Translations under genes and position numbers: made by a program
Assembly (NCBI GenBank): GCA_038087015.1
Contig: JASBNA010000007.1
Location: forward strand, 868,001 to 932,000
Direction of reading: 5' to 3'
Length of the DNA stretch: 64,000 nucleotides
Source: Cerrena zonata
Lineage: Eukaryota > Basidiomycota > Agaricomycetes > Polyporales > Cerrenaceae
Part shown: positions 12,420-24,314 of the stretch, piece after piece
Numbering within the stretch: position 1 is the stretch's first letter
How the letters are laid out: the number at the start of each line of letters is the position of its first letter
The notes under the pieces: model-generated
Database searches by the model: none
Seen by the model: only the letters and a program-made list of their open reading frames with translations
What the model was told of the DNA's origin: nothing

Positions 12420-14342
12420 GTGGTCAGACTATCTCAACACTCCGTTCCGTGGCTTTGGAAGCACGAGTTTTTTTGCTTGCAGACGTCGGAGAATGCACAG
12501 CTTATCACACCATGCATGAGCGAAACACCATGTATTACACTCTTTTATTTTTTTCTCATTTCCATTTCTATCTCATCGGTCCTTTCTACTCTCCCTTTTC
12601 GTTTTGGTTCATTTTATCTCACTCTATCACATCATCATAGTGGACACTCTCGCATAATGTAGCCCTTTTTCTGTTACCCAGTTACTGTACCAATTCTACC
12701 CTCTCTCTCTTCTCCCTCCCTATATCTCTCTCTATCTTTTCTATCTCCTCCATCTCTCTCCGTACCCTCTACACACTTATTTATCTGTAAGCTGGGTTTA
12801 TGGATGATACTACATCATTTATCACTACCTCCTGTCCACTTTCGTTACACTTGATATCTACTACACTCCACACTTGGGTTATACTATTTCTACTGTAGAT
12901 TTCATTCACACGTTCCTTCTGGCTCAGAAATACATACGATGCGTATGAAGAGACGTAGAGCAGCAAATTCCCTTGCTCGACGTATGCCTACTCGGGACAC
13001 TTCCCAAATTGGGGGAACCAGAGAGACTCAGAGATGATGACGTGTCGAATTCTAACCCTCCATATACAATGCTTGGCGAGACCCGAAAATGTCTCTTGGA
13101 TTTGCAGTACTGAGCATCTCGCCCTCCTGCGTCGCCACCGTTCCCAAGTCATGTCAAGTACGGTGAAATGAAACTCAAAAAGGCTCAATTAGGAGCAGGT
13201 TCCTTATCTACAGCCTTCGATTTTAATTTTAATTATTGTATCTATGTATTCCAACAACGTATGTATAGGATACTCGTTTACTGTGCAACTCCGAGTCCGA
13301 GGAATATATATCCCTCTTCATGTTCTAGATGTGTGAGAGCATCTGGAGCGCTCGTATGCGTCAAAATCTCATGGAGCTGAGTGTAGCACCAAACCGAAAC
13401 CTAAGACTCGGAATTGAGCTTCAGGAGCCTTAACTTGACTGGCAACGAGTCCCAGTCAGCCCAGACTCACTGGAGGTATACACTAGTGTTATATTTAAGT
13501 CGCTGGTACCCGTCGCAAGTCCGTGACAAATCTCTGAACCACGGTCTCGAGTACAGATACAGCGAACGAATGCTAAGAGCATGATAACATATAACGCCTA
13601 GGATTGTTGTACTTAGACCGTGACCTCTTAGATGTTCGGTTAGGAATAACGTAGGTAAATCAAGTGGCTTGCACCGTCCTGTCTGGGTGACATTATCTTC
13701 AAGTCATTGGCGATGATCCACGGAATCAAGCCAACCGCTTTGAAGGCGTCCTCCCGTTTTTGCTATAGTTACTTCCTTCTCAATGGGGTTGACAGCAAGT
13801 CAGCTAGTGGAGGGTGTCAGCGTGACATCGAAGAACCTTCTCTCTAAGCCGCCGTTCCCTATCTCCACGAAGTTTGAGTACCGGAGAGGCGAGAACTGGC
13901 AGAGTATTAGCAGCAGGACCTGTGCATAGCTACGATTGTGACATAACTCTTAGTATAGAATAAGCATGTTCAATGTAAGTATGCCATGTCACCGTTACCA
14001 GTGGACGTTCAAGGTCAAGTTCAAGCTCCCGCCGTGTGAAGTTGTGAAGAATTTGAAATTCAAAATCACACCCCTCGATCGCATCTTATCTTATCTTAGA
14101 CCATAGGAAGCTCGAAGTTCGATCCAGAACGCACCCGGAGACGATGCCAAGACAACGAGCGATCTACACATTAAGGAACGGGGGTACAAGAGCTATATTC
14201 TACAAGTGTTCAAGTTACAACAGTCTGTTTCACAGTTCGAGGTATGGTACAAGTGCGCTATAGTGGACTGTTCCTGGAAAACAACAACAAAAATATAAAC
14301 TAATACAAAATATCACGTGTGAGCCTATCAATACAAAGTAAA
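12420..14342. other. Intergenic region between two convergent Zn2Cys6 genes
   Basis: Holds the 3' flanks of both regulators. The first part, about 12535-12780, is strongly pyrimidine-rich on the plus strand (CT tracts), as expected for untranslated sequence in this genome. The remainder, 12980-14340, shows no exon chain, RNA gene or clear repeat. A GTTCGATCC motif near 14113 resembles a pol III B box but has no tRNA fold around it. Confidence 0.4.
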
Positions 14343-17300
14343 TCAAGCAAGGGGTACATATCGGTTAAGGCTTCCAGAGGGGGCTGGAGGAGGAGCAAGG
14401 CCGGCAGCGTGGCATGCAGCGGCGATCCTGTCTCGCAATTCCCAATAATCCTTTCGTTGGTCTGAGAATAATGCTTAGTAATTTTCTCCCGAATATTGAA
14501 CCGTTAGAAAACTCACTAGGGCAAGGCCACAGAGCCATCAGGAACTCTATCGGCTGTAAGAGCGTCTTGGACATTTCAAGGGCGATTGTCAAGGAGTTGT
14601 CACAATGCCATAGAGTCAATGCCCTAAAAATTCATTCAATTAGCCACGTCAGCCAAGAAACACATGCTTCGGAATATACCTGGAGATTTGTGACATGAAC
14701 CAGAATAAAAAGAAGGAGCGTCGGGTGAGGCTGACGTTCGGTTGTCCGGTCACTGTTTGGAGCCCATACATAACTTGCTCAGCGACAGAAGCCTGATGCT
14801 TGACTGTAAGGAATAGACACGGGATTTAAGTTAATTTTCATCGGAAGAGAAGACAACGGAGAAACATACGCCATTCCTCGGCCTTCTGCCGGTGGAAGAT
14901 GAGGTTCGTATTCCTGTTGAACAGATGGTCGGCAATTCACTAAATGTCAGAAATGAATATATACTCACGCTGCAGCTTGTGGAATGTAGCGTCGGAATTC
15001 ATATGAAATAACCATCCTCGCACTATTGAGACGGACCCATTAATGGCGAGTCTGTATTTGATATTGAAGTGCCACTCACTTGAACATAAACTCTCTTCCT
15101 TGGAAGAGGAATGCCCTTTCGATATTGCATGTATGTCTCGAAAGCGCCTCTTCAATGCGGTCAATTTCCAACCAGGCGCCAACCGCAAAATGGGCTTTGG
15201 CCGCATCGTCACTCTCTGGTTCCAAACGCATCCTCACACAGCTATGCCACAACAGCATGGCACGCATGTACAATGCCCATACGGTCTCTTTTGCTAGGTC
15301 GGAAGAGGCCGCAGACATCAGGGATTCGCCTGGGAAGAGTACCATGTACTGGGGAGTGGTCAGGGACAAATTAACAAAGAGAGAACAAGGGCGATGCCCC
15401 TGCCTTGAGGGGGCGGAAACTTACGTTGGCGGGGTTGTTAATGAACAAGTCGAGTTGGGCCGAGCCGCCATATGCGACTGTATATGAACTGTGGCCTGCT
15501 GTCAGCATCATGCTACTCCAAACTATCCTGCGACATTCTTCTTTCCGGATATCTGCCTCGGGCCAATTGTCTTGCCAGGTCGGCGTGGTCAACCAGAGGG
15601 GCGTCCATTCTTTTGCCGTATTGGAATTCTGCCCGAGAGTAAAGTTCGCACAGCAGCATTGCGACGGGGAAGGGGGGTTCGGGTTGATGTAACCGGCGGG
15701 AGGAAGGGACTGAGGGAGCTGAAGGTGGGACGGGTAGGTCGGATGGTGGGGGTGCTGGTGGTGCTGGTGGTGCGACTCCCATTGTGGCGGCAAGGACTGT
15801 AGCTGTGACGGAGGAGAAACGGAGGGAACCGTTCGGTTAGTAAATTTGGATACTCGAGGATCGTTCTGGTCCACGCTGCATAGCGCCATACTTCGAAGGA
15901 GAGAATCTAGCTGGCTCAAAGCCGATCGTACACGATCAGTGTGGTGATGAGGGTGAGCAGAGATCTCAAAAAAAGACATGAGCTAAAATTATTATAATAA
16001 TCAAAATAAATTTTCTGGTGAGTAACGAGACACGTTCTCGGCAAAATTGTCCGTGTCGGCTTACCCAACTAGCGTGGACTAGGGTCTCGTCAACCCAACG
16101 TCCACTAAGGCTCGCATCCAGCGCACTCTGAGCTTCTTCTCGAAGTTCAAGTGCCCATGCCCTCCCTGTGGCACCGTTTTCCGCTTCAGAACTTTGCATG
16201 AAGACTGATAAAGCGAGCAACGCCAAAACAAGACTCGGTTGTACGTCCTTCCGCTGCACTGGATTGAGAAGCCGCCCAAAGAAACGAGTAATGTTCAAGA
16301 AGGAAAACCAGAAGTTCGAAGCTCGGAAGATGAAGCGTAGATCCGCGATAATGCGCTGCTCCGTCGATTTTACTACAACTGCCGAAGTCCCCATCTCCGA
16401 GGGATTGGACCTTTTCCTGTATAAATTTACCAGGGCATCCCACCATGTCTTCCGGCTGAATTGTGTGGATGGCTCAGATGAGAGACGGGGGCTTTGGTTG
16501 ACGTCTTCCTCGTACTCGTTGTGTTCATCTGAAATGGAGGCATACGGTTGAGCCATAACATAGCCCACATATGGGTATTGCGAACCAGAGTCCACTGGCT
16601 CGTATATCTGTTGGTGAGCCTGGACCTGCGAGTACGAGACGCCATGCTATTCAAGATGTCGGATGAGTAAGCGTAACCTTAGAGAGACAACTGACCTATT
16701 CCCTACCTGGGACGGAGGCGTATAACTACTGCTTTGACCCTGTAATGTCCCACCGATCTGTGAAAGAGGGGACACGTGTTGTAGAGGCGACGAATGGTTT
16801 GAGCTACCACCGCTGAGCGGATGATAAGATGAATCCGCTCCCCGGGCCTTGTACGCATTTAAGTCAGTCACAATCAACGAAAGGCCTTGAGGTTTTTGAG
16901 AAGCATGGGACTGCGCAGTAGCTGGATTCCCAGTGTATATCTCCATTCGCATCGGTCTCTGATTGGTCCAATCAGCACCGACAACATCGCCTTGGTGGTT
17001 CACATTAAGGTCAGGATCGGTCTTAGATGTAGTTTCAGCCCGTCGACGTCGCCTGCGAACCTTCCCGCCCTCTGTGATGGTAGTCTGTGTCGATCGTTGA
17101 CGAGCTCCTGGGACTTTGTCAGGTCCTCGACGCTTAGGTGCCGGATCATAGCTGCACTCTGGCAAGGTGCCTTCGGCAGTGGACGATCTACGAGTGCAAT
17201 TGTGACAAACAGGCTTTGCACCATCGCACCTGATTTTTCGGCTCCGACTTCGAAATATGAAAAGAATCCCAGGGTGCGAACATGAGGGGTGGGTCGCAAG

Positions 17301-18021
17301 TGTGAGAGAAAGCAATGATGGTTGCCTCATCAGGAACTTGGACATGGAGTGGGAAACTGGGAGAGGTATCTTACCACTGTACGCAGGCAACATAAACTCG
17401 AGCTCGAGGTTTACCCTGAGTTGTGAGGGGTTGGTCGGGTGAAAGTTCGATACGTTGCTTCTCCTTTCGTTTGGCTAGAGCCCGGTTCATAAGTGGTGAT
17501 TTCGGTGAAGATTGCGGTTGAGGTCCGACGTCCACGGTGTGAGGATTTGTAGATGTCGATGGCGATAATGTCGGGTATAATTCTGAAGGGCGTGTTTGTC
17601 GGAGAAGAGGTTGACTCTCAGCAGATGTATCAGCCTGATGATGCACATCGTGGACAGGGTTCGAGGGATGAAATGCATGATAACCTGTGATATTGTGACC
17701 GACCTGTAAGAAGTCCGATAAAATAAACATACCTGCTGACTCATTCTGCGCCCCAGTGCTAGGTAATCCGACGGGGGTGACCCCACCATGGCCTAGCACG
17801 TTAGAAAGCGACGACTGAGGCTCAGAAACGCCACCAGTGCGCGAAGAGCTTTCGTATTGCCTATAAACGTGATGTTTGGAATACTCATGTTCGCCGTATA
17901 AGGCCTGGTCGGGACCGGAAATATAAGACAATTCATTTGGAACACGGCTAGTGTGGCCTTCCGCGTAGGACCTGTTGTCTGAGACAGGATAGGGAACGTT
18001 GGATGACATAGTTTGTGCCAA
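14343..18021 (-). CDS. Zn2Cys6 fungal-type transcription factor, long disordered N-terminus
   Basis: Exons start at MAQTMSSNVPYPV (ATG 18021; a second ATG at 18009 is also possible). About 210 residues of S/P/Q-rich sequence precede a basic stretch (RALAKRKEKQRIE) and the zinc cluster. The cluster is split by an intron: ACVQ then CRSRKIRCDGAKPVCHNC, with the last cysteine in LPECSYD. The following PAPKRRGPDKVPGARQR is a common basidiomycete signature after this cluster. A long linker and then the middle homology region follow: LRFIFRASNFWFSFLNITRFFG, LVLALLALSVFMQS, ECRRIVWSSMMLTAG, NNPANV. A His/Pro/Gln-rich insert (HHQHHQHPHH) lies before the last part. The C-terminus ends GSLNRYVPLA. The histidine-rich insert inside the regulatory domain is unusual; its function is unknown. 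Confidence 0.88.
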
Positions 18022-20286
18022 TTTGGAGGGGAGAGTACGTGTTAGGAATAGTATGAAGGAATTGCACCCGACGGAGAGCGCAGGAGTTCAGTAGCGGGGA
18101 GTGTCAAGTGCACCCGTGGGTTTGGCCCTAGTACGCGTTATGGCAGAGTTAACAGGGGTTGAGGATAGATTTCATGACAGACCAGAGGGAAGTCGGCCCT
18201 AGAAGAGTCTCTGAAGATATAGACGATGGCCTTGAGAAGGATGACCATAAAGAAGTAATACCAAGTGGGACTGTCAAGTCCTGGGTTAAAGAAGGCTAGC
18301 TGTTCAGAAGAGTTCCGGAGAAAGAAATGAGCCTGGATCTCGGCTATACTCTAAATTGACTAGAAACGATCTCGGATCGACCTGAGATACGCAAGGTGCC
18401 AACTGCCACCTCTCTCGGTGTTGTGAACGAGGAATAGGACGCACGAATACGGCTGAGCGTCGGACGTTGCCACCGTCGAGTACGCGGTGACCTAGTCCAA
18501 TCACGGTGCCAACCAAGCACTGCTGGACAGGCTCGGATTCTCCCACCCAAACCTAATTCTTGAGAAGAACGGGACACGCCAGATAGCGGGGTCCGAGCGA
18601 GCCTCGAGGATCAAACATATCAGGACCACACAACAACTGATGGAAATGCAAGTACACAGCTCGGAAGACGAGTTCATTCTAGGGACCTTCGCATCTCCCC
18701 ACCGTCCAGACGCCCCGCTTCATCTCTTCATCCGCCGCCTTGGTACTCCCCATTGCCTTCTCTGCTGCACAAAACAACGGTCCTCATGCAGCCAACGAAC
18801 CCAGTAAACTCCTCGGCGCAGCTGGAGCTCTTCGATCCTATCTATCTGGCCATCAGTCTCTCCTCCTCTCACGCCATATGCCTCTTTTTGATTTTATACT
18901 CAGGCAATAACGCTGTCCTCCTTCGCCTCTCGGGGTTTCCATGCTTTTCATGCTCGCCGCAGGATTCTCATCACACGCACTTGTGCCGTTGAATATCGAG
19001 TCTCGAGGTGACACTCCTAAACGTGGTCATTTACAGATCTCATTTCCCGAGCCTTCCGCCCAATCGCTGTCTTCCACCTTGGGTCCACCTCATCCTTCAA
19101 TGTAACCCGCTCAATACACCCTGTTCATCTCCTTGGACAGAAAACTAAAACTAGACCTCAGGCCCCGAGGTTTTACCTCCTTCAGCGTCATACATGACGG
19201 CCTCGATTTGATATCCTTGTACTTCGTTGACAGGTTGCCGGTAGGCAATCACATACACAAGTTGTGGACATATCACGGCTTTGCCTGGCTTGTAACCATT
19301 TCTGGATAATCACCTAACTCTTATGCCCTTTACTTTCAAATTGGTCGTCAAGCTTAATCGTTGTCCGATAACTCGCCCATGAATTGGTAGGCTTGCTCTC
19401 ATTCCCGTATCAGATCCGCCCGTTTATTTCCAAATCCATTCTATTTCCGGTTCATCCACTAGCCTGGTGAGTGTTATATAAACTACAAGCATTCGTAACG
19501 CCCTCATCGATAACTCGTTGACCCAAATAGCAAGGTACGCCCCGGAGCCCCACAAGCAGATTTGTACATCTCTGACAGCGCTAACCTGCCAATACCCAGA
19601 TGTGAACCCTAACTCTGTTGGCGAATCAGCAGGTTTAGCACAGCTTTGCGCCACACCGTGAACTCCATTGCGGTGATTGGGCAGCTCTACGCACCAGGTC
19701 AACGGGCCCGAGGCTCATGGACTCCGCCTGAGAGTTTAGGTAACTTACCCCGTCGCCATTCCGTGACTTCGTTTGCCTTTCAAGGACCCCGTTACAACAT
19801 CCATTACGAGAGGCCACGGCGACGTTTTCCTTTTGCTCTTTATCAGATGATACTCATCACTGTTTGCAATTGTGGGGTGTTACTTGGAGGACTAGATGTC
19901 AGCTTGGATATCCCCGCTGGAAGGATCTAGACTCGGGGCCCGTTACGATTGGCCCTGAACTGGCAGTTCTCAAACGTCCGAATGAAAGGGTGTTGCTGAA
20001 CCTTCAGTGTCTGGTGGACAAAACTTTCCCCGTCTGGATTGGATTTCACATACATTCTTGTCAGTTCTGTTCACTTGGTACGCTCGACATGAATGTCTGC
20101 CCTAAGGAGGGTTAATTGCGTTCTGTTCTAGAAAACCTTCGCGTATTCTATTCTATTGTATATGCTCGCTGGCATTATAGCCTAAAATGCAGACAGAGCG
20201 CATATCTATGGTCGAAGAACCTTCCATACATTCACCGGACATCGAAGGTTCAAAGCCATCATGGTGACCTTCTTAATTAGGCTTTG

Positions 20287-20321
20287 CCGATCAGTGATGG
20301 GCTGATCACTGGACTGATCGG
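20287..20321. repeat. Nested inverted repeat
   Basis: An outer 8-bp pair, CCGATCAG (20287-20294) and CTGATCGG (20314-20321), encloses an overlapping 7-bp pair, CAGTGAT (20292-20298) and ATCACTG (20305-20311). This could be an operator-like site or a chance hairpin. The inner CAGTGATG matches the terminal 8-mer of the MITE at 23729, but no target duplication is present here. Confidence 0.5.
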
Positions 20322-21079
20322 TCCCGACAAGCTTTTCATGTCCCGAACCAAGTTAATCCTCCAAGTCCGATACATTGCATCCCCAGTCTGTTTGACCATG
20401 TACACTCGAACCAATAGTATCGCTAACTACACTGTTTGTCCACTCTAGAACGTTTACACATTATTTTTGGGTCCGCTTTTTCTCAGCGTCGCGACCTATC
20501 GCAGCTAGATTTTGTCGAACCCCATCAGGGGGATGCTACCATGTGGTGTTCAAGATCACGTTCAACCAATCATGATCGGCTCCAACGATTGGCCGGGGCG
20601 TCGACCCCGCCTTCGCCCACGTCCAGTAGATCACTTGGAGACCTCATCATGTCTATTTCGTGCCTTGCTTTGGTGTTGGTAAACTTCCTTCCTAGAAGCA
20701 TCAATGGAATTAAGGTCTAAAAGTGTCAGAAGACTTCAATTGAGTTCCGCATTACACTCACATTACCCTCTCATCGACCCCACCATTTCTCTGCACAGTC
20801 GATCATGTTCGGGCCAAGCGTTTTAGCCATCCCCAACTTCATTAACTGTGGGGTCACGAACATAATTTTCAGGTTCTCACACACCCGAAACATCAGACAA
20901 TGTCATCAATTTAAGTCTTCGACATATTTCTCTTGAGAGACTTGTCTGCTCATGTGCTTTCGCTGCCACGCTGTGAGTGCCTTTCTCTACAGCAACTGAG
21001 AAAATCAACTGACAGCTCCCGTTCCCATGTTATACTAACACAATTTCTGACGCCGCTCTATCTCTCAAGAGCATTCTCG

Positions 21080-21087
21080 TATAAATA
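21080..21087 (+). promoter_or_regulatory. TATA box of the lipase gene
   Basis: TATAAATA lies 109-116 bp upstream of the lipase ATG at 21196, a normal distance for a fungal TATA promoter with a short leader. A canonical TATA is consistent with a strongly regulated secreted-enzyme gene. Confidence 0.65.
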
Positions 21088-21195
21088 ACGAGACCGGACG
21101 TCGCTCGAGAGCTGTGACACCCTTTGCTGCAGGCTTCAGCCGTCCCTCATCACCCCAGTTACGACTCACGGTTTCACGCACACACGACCCCCACA

Positions 21196-22425
21196 ATGTT
21201 GTCTTCCGTACTCCTCCTCCCCTATCTTGCTAGCTTCGCCTACGCCTTCGCTGTACCGAGGGCCCCTATACCCGTACCCGTCGAGGTTGAAGTCCGAGCT
21301 GACACAGTGACCACACTCACATCGACCCAACTTGCCTCTTATGCGCCATATACCCAGTTCGCTCGTGCAGCATATTGTCCGTCCAGTAAAATCAGTAACT
21401 GGGGCTGTGGAGGTACGTTCCTTGTTTCACTAAAATACTCTATCAAAATGCCTGACAAATTACGTTTCTAGAGGCTTGCAAGGCCATCCCGGGTTTCCAG
21501 CCTACATTGACAGGCGGTGATGGAAATGATGTTCAACTTTGTATGGGCCCCGTTGTTTGAATCTTCGTTATGTTGCTTACCATTATCGCAGACTTCGTTG
21601 GATATTGGCCTTCACAGAACTCTGTCGTCATTTCCCATCAGGGCACTGATCCTACACAATTGTGAGAATTCTCAATGTGCTCTTGCGGATCTCTGTGAAT
21701 TAATGATATGATGCGTAGCCTCTCGGTGTTAACGGATATCGATCTCGGTCAGCAGAAGCTTGACACTAAACTATTCCCTGGTGTCCCAAGCACCCTCCAA
21801 GTTCACGGAGGGTTCGCTGATGCACACGCCGAGACCGCGAATATTGTGCTGACCGAGACCAAGAGACTGATCGCATCGAAGGGTGCGACTACCGTTACTC
21901 TGGTAAGAACGGACTGTATATCTCATGCCGTAAATGTACAACGAGGCTGATGCGTATATATAGATTGGCCATTCTTTGGGAGGAGCCATAGCGGAGTTGG
22001 ATGCGCTGTTTATGAAGCTAAACCTTCCTTCAGATATCCATATCAAAGCAGTCACATACGGTACTCCGCGAGTTGGGAACCCAGCCTTCGCTACTTATTT
22101 CGATTCTCAGGTGCGCAATCTGCTGGCTTCCATTCCAGTTATTTTAAAGCTCAGCTCCTTCATTTTTTTTCAGGTACCTGATTTCCAAAGGGTCAACAAC
22201 GAAAAAGATCCAATCCCGATTGTACCTGGGAGGAGCCTAGGCTTCCAGCACCCACAAGGAGAAATACATATCGTCTCTCCGAATAATGCCGTCTCATGCC
22301 CAGGCAACGATGCCACAAGTGCCTCTTGTACGATCGCCACCGTCCCGAACATTCTTGTGGGGAACATTCTCAACCATCTGGGTCCCTATCAAGGTATCCC
22401 GATTGGTACATTATTCTGTTATTAG
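21196..22425 (+). CDS. Secreted class 3 lipase (alpha/beta hydrolase)
   Basis: Extracellular triacylglycerol lipase or feruloyl-esterase-like enzyme of the fungal lipase 3 family. The start MLSSVLLLPYLASFAYAFA is a clear signal peptide, followed by a proline-rich propeptide-like stretch (VPRAPIPVPVEVEVRAD). Mature motifs include LASYAPYTQFARAAYC, the nucleophile elbow IGHSLGGA (catalytic Ser), YGTPRVGNPAFA, the catalytic Asp region NNEKDPIPIVP, and a C-terminal His in NHLGPYQG. The GHSLGG motif is formed across an exon junction (TVTL|IGHSLGGA). About six exons join, and the protein ends GTLFCY. The catalytic triad looks complete. A TATA box lies upstream at 21080. The substrate is not predictable from sequence alone. 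Confidence 0.93.
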
Positions 22426-22639
22426 GGTTTTAAAGCGTATCAAGACGCATGTTGTTGTATTTATAATTTATGTATGTAATGATATCCAGTGTACGGTATT
22501 CAACTGCAGCCGGCAATTTCCATATATGGGGGTCAGTGGTTGAATTTGTGGCACTCCCATTCTTGTTCCTCAACGTTCAACTCCGTCCGACTTCTTGGCA
22601 TATCCTCGTCCTGTTTCGGCGAACGACACAACATATCCA

Positions 22640-23584
22640 ATGGCCCACAAACGTTCTTCGTCTCGAATGCATGCTGCGGGCTCAGCAGGTACAGAAGAAA
22701 CCGGTCCGCACGGCTCCCAACTGGTTGCTTCGTCGTCGTTTGTGCTTCCATCCTACAGCACGCCGGATATGAACGTCGTTAGCACGTCTACATCAAGCTC
22801 AAACTTCACATTCTCGCACTCAAACAGCCTGCCGAGCATGCCTGATATGAGCTCTTCTAGTTCCCGCTCTTCCACATCATTATCTTCTAGCTCTACCTCC
22901 AGCTTGAGCTCGTTCAGTTCCTCCATTAGCGCAAACGCCATCTATCAAATTGCCCAAGGTGTTTCAGAGAAGACTGATCCCGTTCATTCTTGGGACAACA
23001 CAAAGACTGGAAGTCGAAGGGAATCAAACACTGGTCTCTTAGTGTCCACCGCGGACCGTGACAGCCCTGGTTCAACACTCACAAACTTACAAAGGAGGTT
23101 CCATCCACGACTGTTCGCTTCTTACGTTCGTCGCTCTCTTCCTCATTCGACATGGGATCGCCTCGTTCTTGTCATCTTTCTGGTGTACTTTACCGTGCTG
23201 TTGAGAGCCATGGCAGGCTATGGAGGGTCGTCGTCGCACTTCCCTGGATGTACTCGATCCCCCTCGGTCCTAACACCAACCCCTTCGAATGGAGAATCCC
23301 TCACTCTCGGGACAGTTCATTCCGACATTACTCTTAACTCCACGAGTAGACTTCCTACGCCCCTTGAAACGGACTTGAACGGGACCGCAATTCATAATCC
23401 CATTACTCTCCCTCAAAGTCCTCTTCTCGCTGAAGATCTAGTCATAGACTCAAGTCTCCTGTTAAAGGGACCTTCGCCCTTGGATAACTTGTCAGCTTCT
23501 CACAATCATGGTCCTTGTTCTTGCAACTGTGCCGAAGAAGCACCTCCCGTCGAGTACGCAAACCAAACAGAGGGAGAGGACTAA
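22640..23584 (+). CDS. Serine-rich single-pass membrane protein, unknown function
   Basis: One intronless reading frame of about 314 residues from MAHKRSSSRMH. An in-frame upstream ATG at 22595 would add 15 residues. Residues about 40-90 are almost pure Ser/Thr (runs such as MSSSSSRSSTSLSSSSTS). A basic patch (RFHPRLFASYVRRSLPH) precedes one hydrophobic segment, RLVLVIFLVYFTVLLRAMAGY, likely a membrane span. The C-terminal half is Ser/Thr/Leu-rich with N-glycosylation-type sites (NSTS, NGT, NQT) and a short Cys cluster GPCSCNCAEE. It has no domain I recognise. The gene starts only about 215 bp after the lipase stop, on the same strand. Likely lineage-specific. Confidence 0.6.
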   Translation: MAHKRSSSRMHAAGSAGTEETGPHGSQLVASSSFVLPSYSTPDMNVVSTSTSSSNFTFSHSNSLPSMPDMSSSSSRSSTSLSSSSTSSLSSFSSSISANAIYQIAQGVSEKTDPVHSWDNTKTGSRRESNTGLLVSTADRDSPGSTLTNLQRRFHPRLFASYVRRSLPHSTWDRLVLVIFLVYFTVLLRAMAGYGGSSSHFPGCTRSPSVLTPTPSNGESLTLGTVHSDITLNSTSRLPTPLETDLNGTAIHNPITLPQSPLLAEDLVIDSSLLLKGPSPLDNLSASHNHGPCSCNCAEEAPPVEYANQTEGED

Positions 23585-23728
23585 TGCAGTGAAGGCGTAG
23601 ATAGGCGTGTGCCACGGGATCGATTGGGAACTGGGATATACTTACATCACTACGCTACACTGTATAAAACTGTTGCAGATCTTATTGTTAAATGTATGAT
23701 ATATCGTTTCTTGTCGGGGTGGTTAATG

Positions 23729-24111
23729 CAGTGATGCAAGGTCAGATGAATAGTCGCCAAAGTCAGGTTACGTGACTTTGTGAATATTCAGGATAAGTCA
23801 CAGGTTAAAGTCCTGCCTTGACTTATCGGAGCGACAACCTGCTTTGATTGGCTACTGGTGAGGACTAGACGCCGAAGTACGTGACAGCCGCCTAGCTCAA
23901 AAAGGCTAGAAGTCATGCTTATATAATATGGACAATTCGACGGAAATGATCTTGACTGACTTTCAGACTTTGGATATCTAATCTCTTATCAGTGGGAAAG
24001 TACCTCTATATTGAGATAAGTCGGATAAGTTATGGTCATTTCCCACGAGTAAAGCTAGGCGGATGAATAGTCAGTGACTGTGACCGCAAGTCACTGACTT
24101 AGACATCACTG
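23729..24111. mobile_element. hAT-like MITE (non-autonomous DNA transposon), 383 bp
   Basis: The element starts CAGTGATG at 23729 and ends CATCACTG at 24111, so its ends are perfect 8-bp inverted repeats that extend imperfectly inward. It is flanked on both sides by the identical octamer GGTTAATG (23721-23728 and 24112-24119), an 8-bp target site duplication. CA-type termini with an 8-bp duplication are hallmarks of hAT superfamily insertions. The interior has no coding frame but is full of short AGTCA/TGACT motifs in both orientations, like subterminal transposase-binding sites. GATGAATAGTC occurs near both ends in direct orientation (23745-23755 and 24062-24072). The perfect duplication suggests a fairly recent insertion. 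The autonomous partner is not in this window. Confidence 0.88.
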
Positions 24112-24280
24112 GGTTAATGCATCTCTATCCTTCCGAATATACAGACATTTGTTAACCTTGACGAGACTTTGTGATCGAGTAGTTTGGAGTCAGATCGACA
24201 TCCTGATATGAAGCATTGTCTATCTATTCGGTATACTAGAAATAAAATGTAATCTGGATATCTATAATATATAATATATT

Positions 24281-24285
24281 AAAAA
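24281..24285 (-). terminator. Candidate RNA polymerase III terminator of tRNA-Glu
   Basis: Read on the minus strand this is a run of five T residues, about 30 nt past the tRNA 3' end. No closer run of four or more T is present, so it is the likely pol III stop. Confidence 0.5.
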
Positions 24286-24314
24286 TTTAATCCAAACTAA
24301 AGATCCAACGCCAA

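Larger units (their letters stand above)
18022..21195. other. Large gene-poor region upstream of TF and lipase genes
   Basis: About 3.2 kb lies between the divergently transcribed Zn2Cys6 and lipase genes. Short open frames exist but none shows a motif or a joinable splice chain. Visible structure is limited to a nested inverted repeat at 20287-20321 and a TATA box at 21080. The region probably holds long promoters for both genes; an unannotated non-coding transcript is possible but not shown. Confidence 0.4.

Noticed and set aside
14105..14125. Second GTTCGATCC motif
   Set aside because: No cloverleaf can be built around it.
20287..20321. Second MITE, because CAGTGATG also occurs here
   Set aside because: The repeats overlap in a 35-bp hairpin and no 8-bp target duplication flanks them.
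9119..23584. A secondary-metabolite gene cluster formed by the two Zn2Cys6 regulators, lipase and membrane protein
   Set aside because: There is no core biosynthetic enzyme among them, and the adenylation-reductase gene is 17 kb away beyond housekeeping genes.
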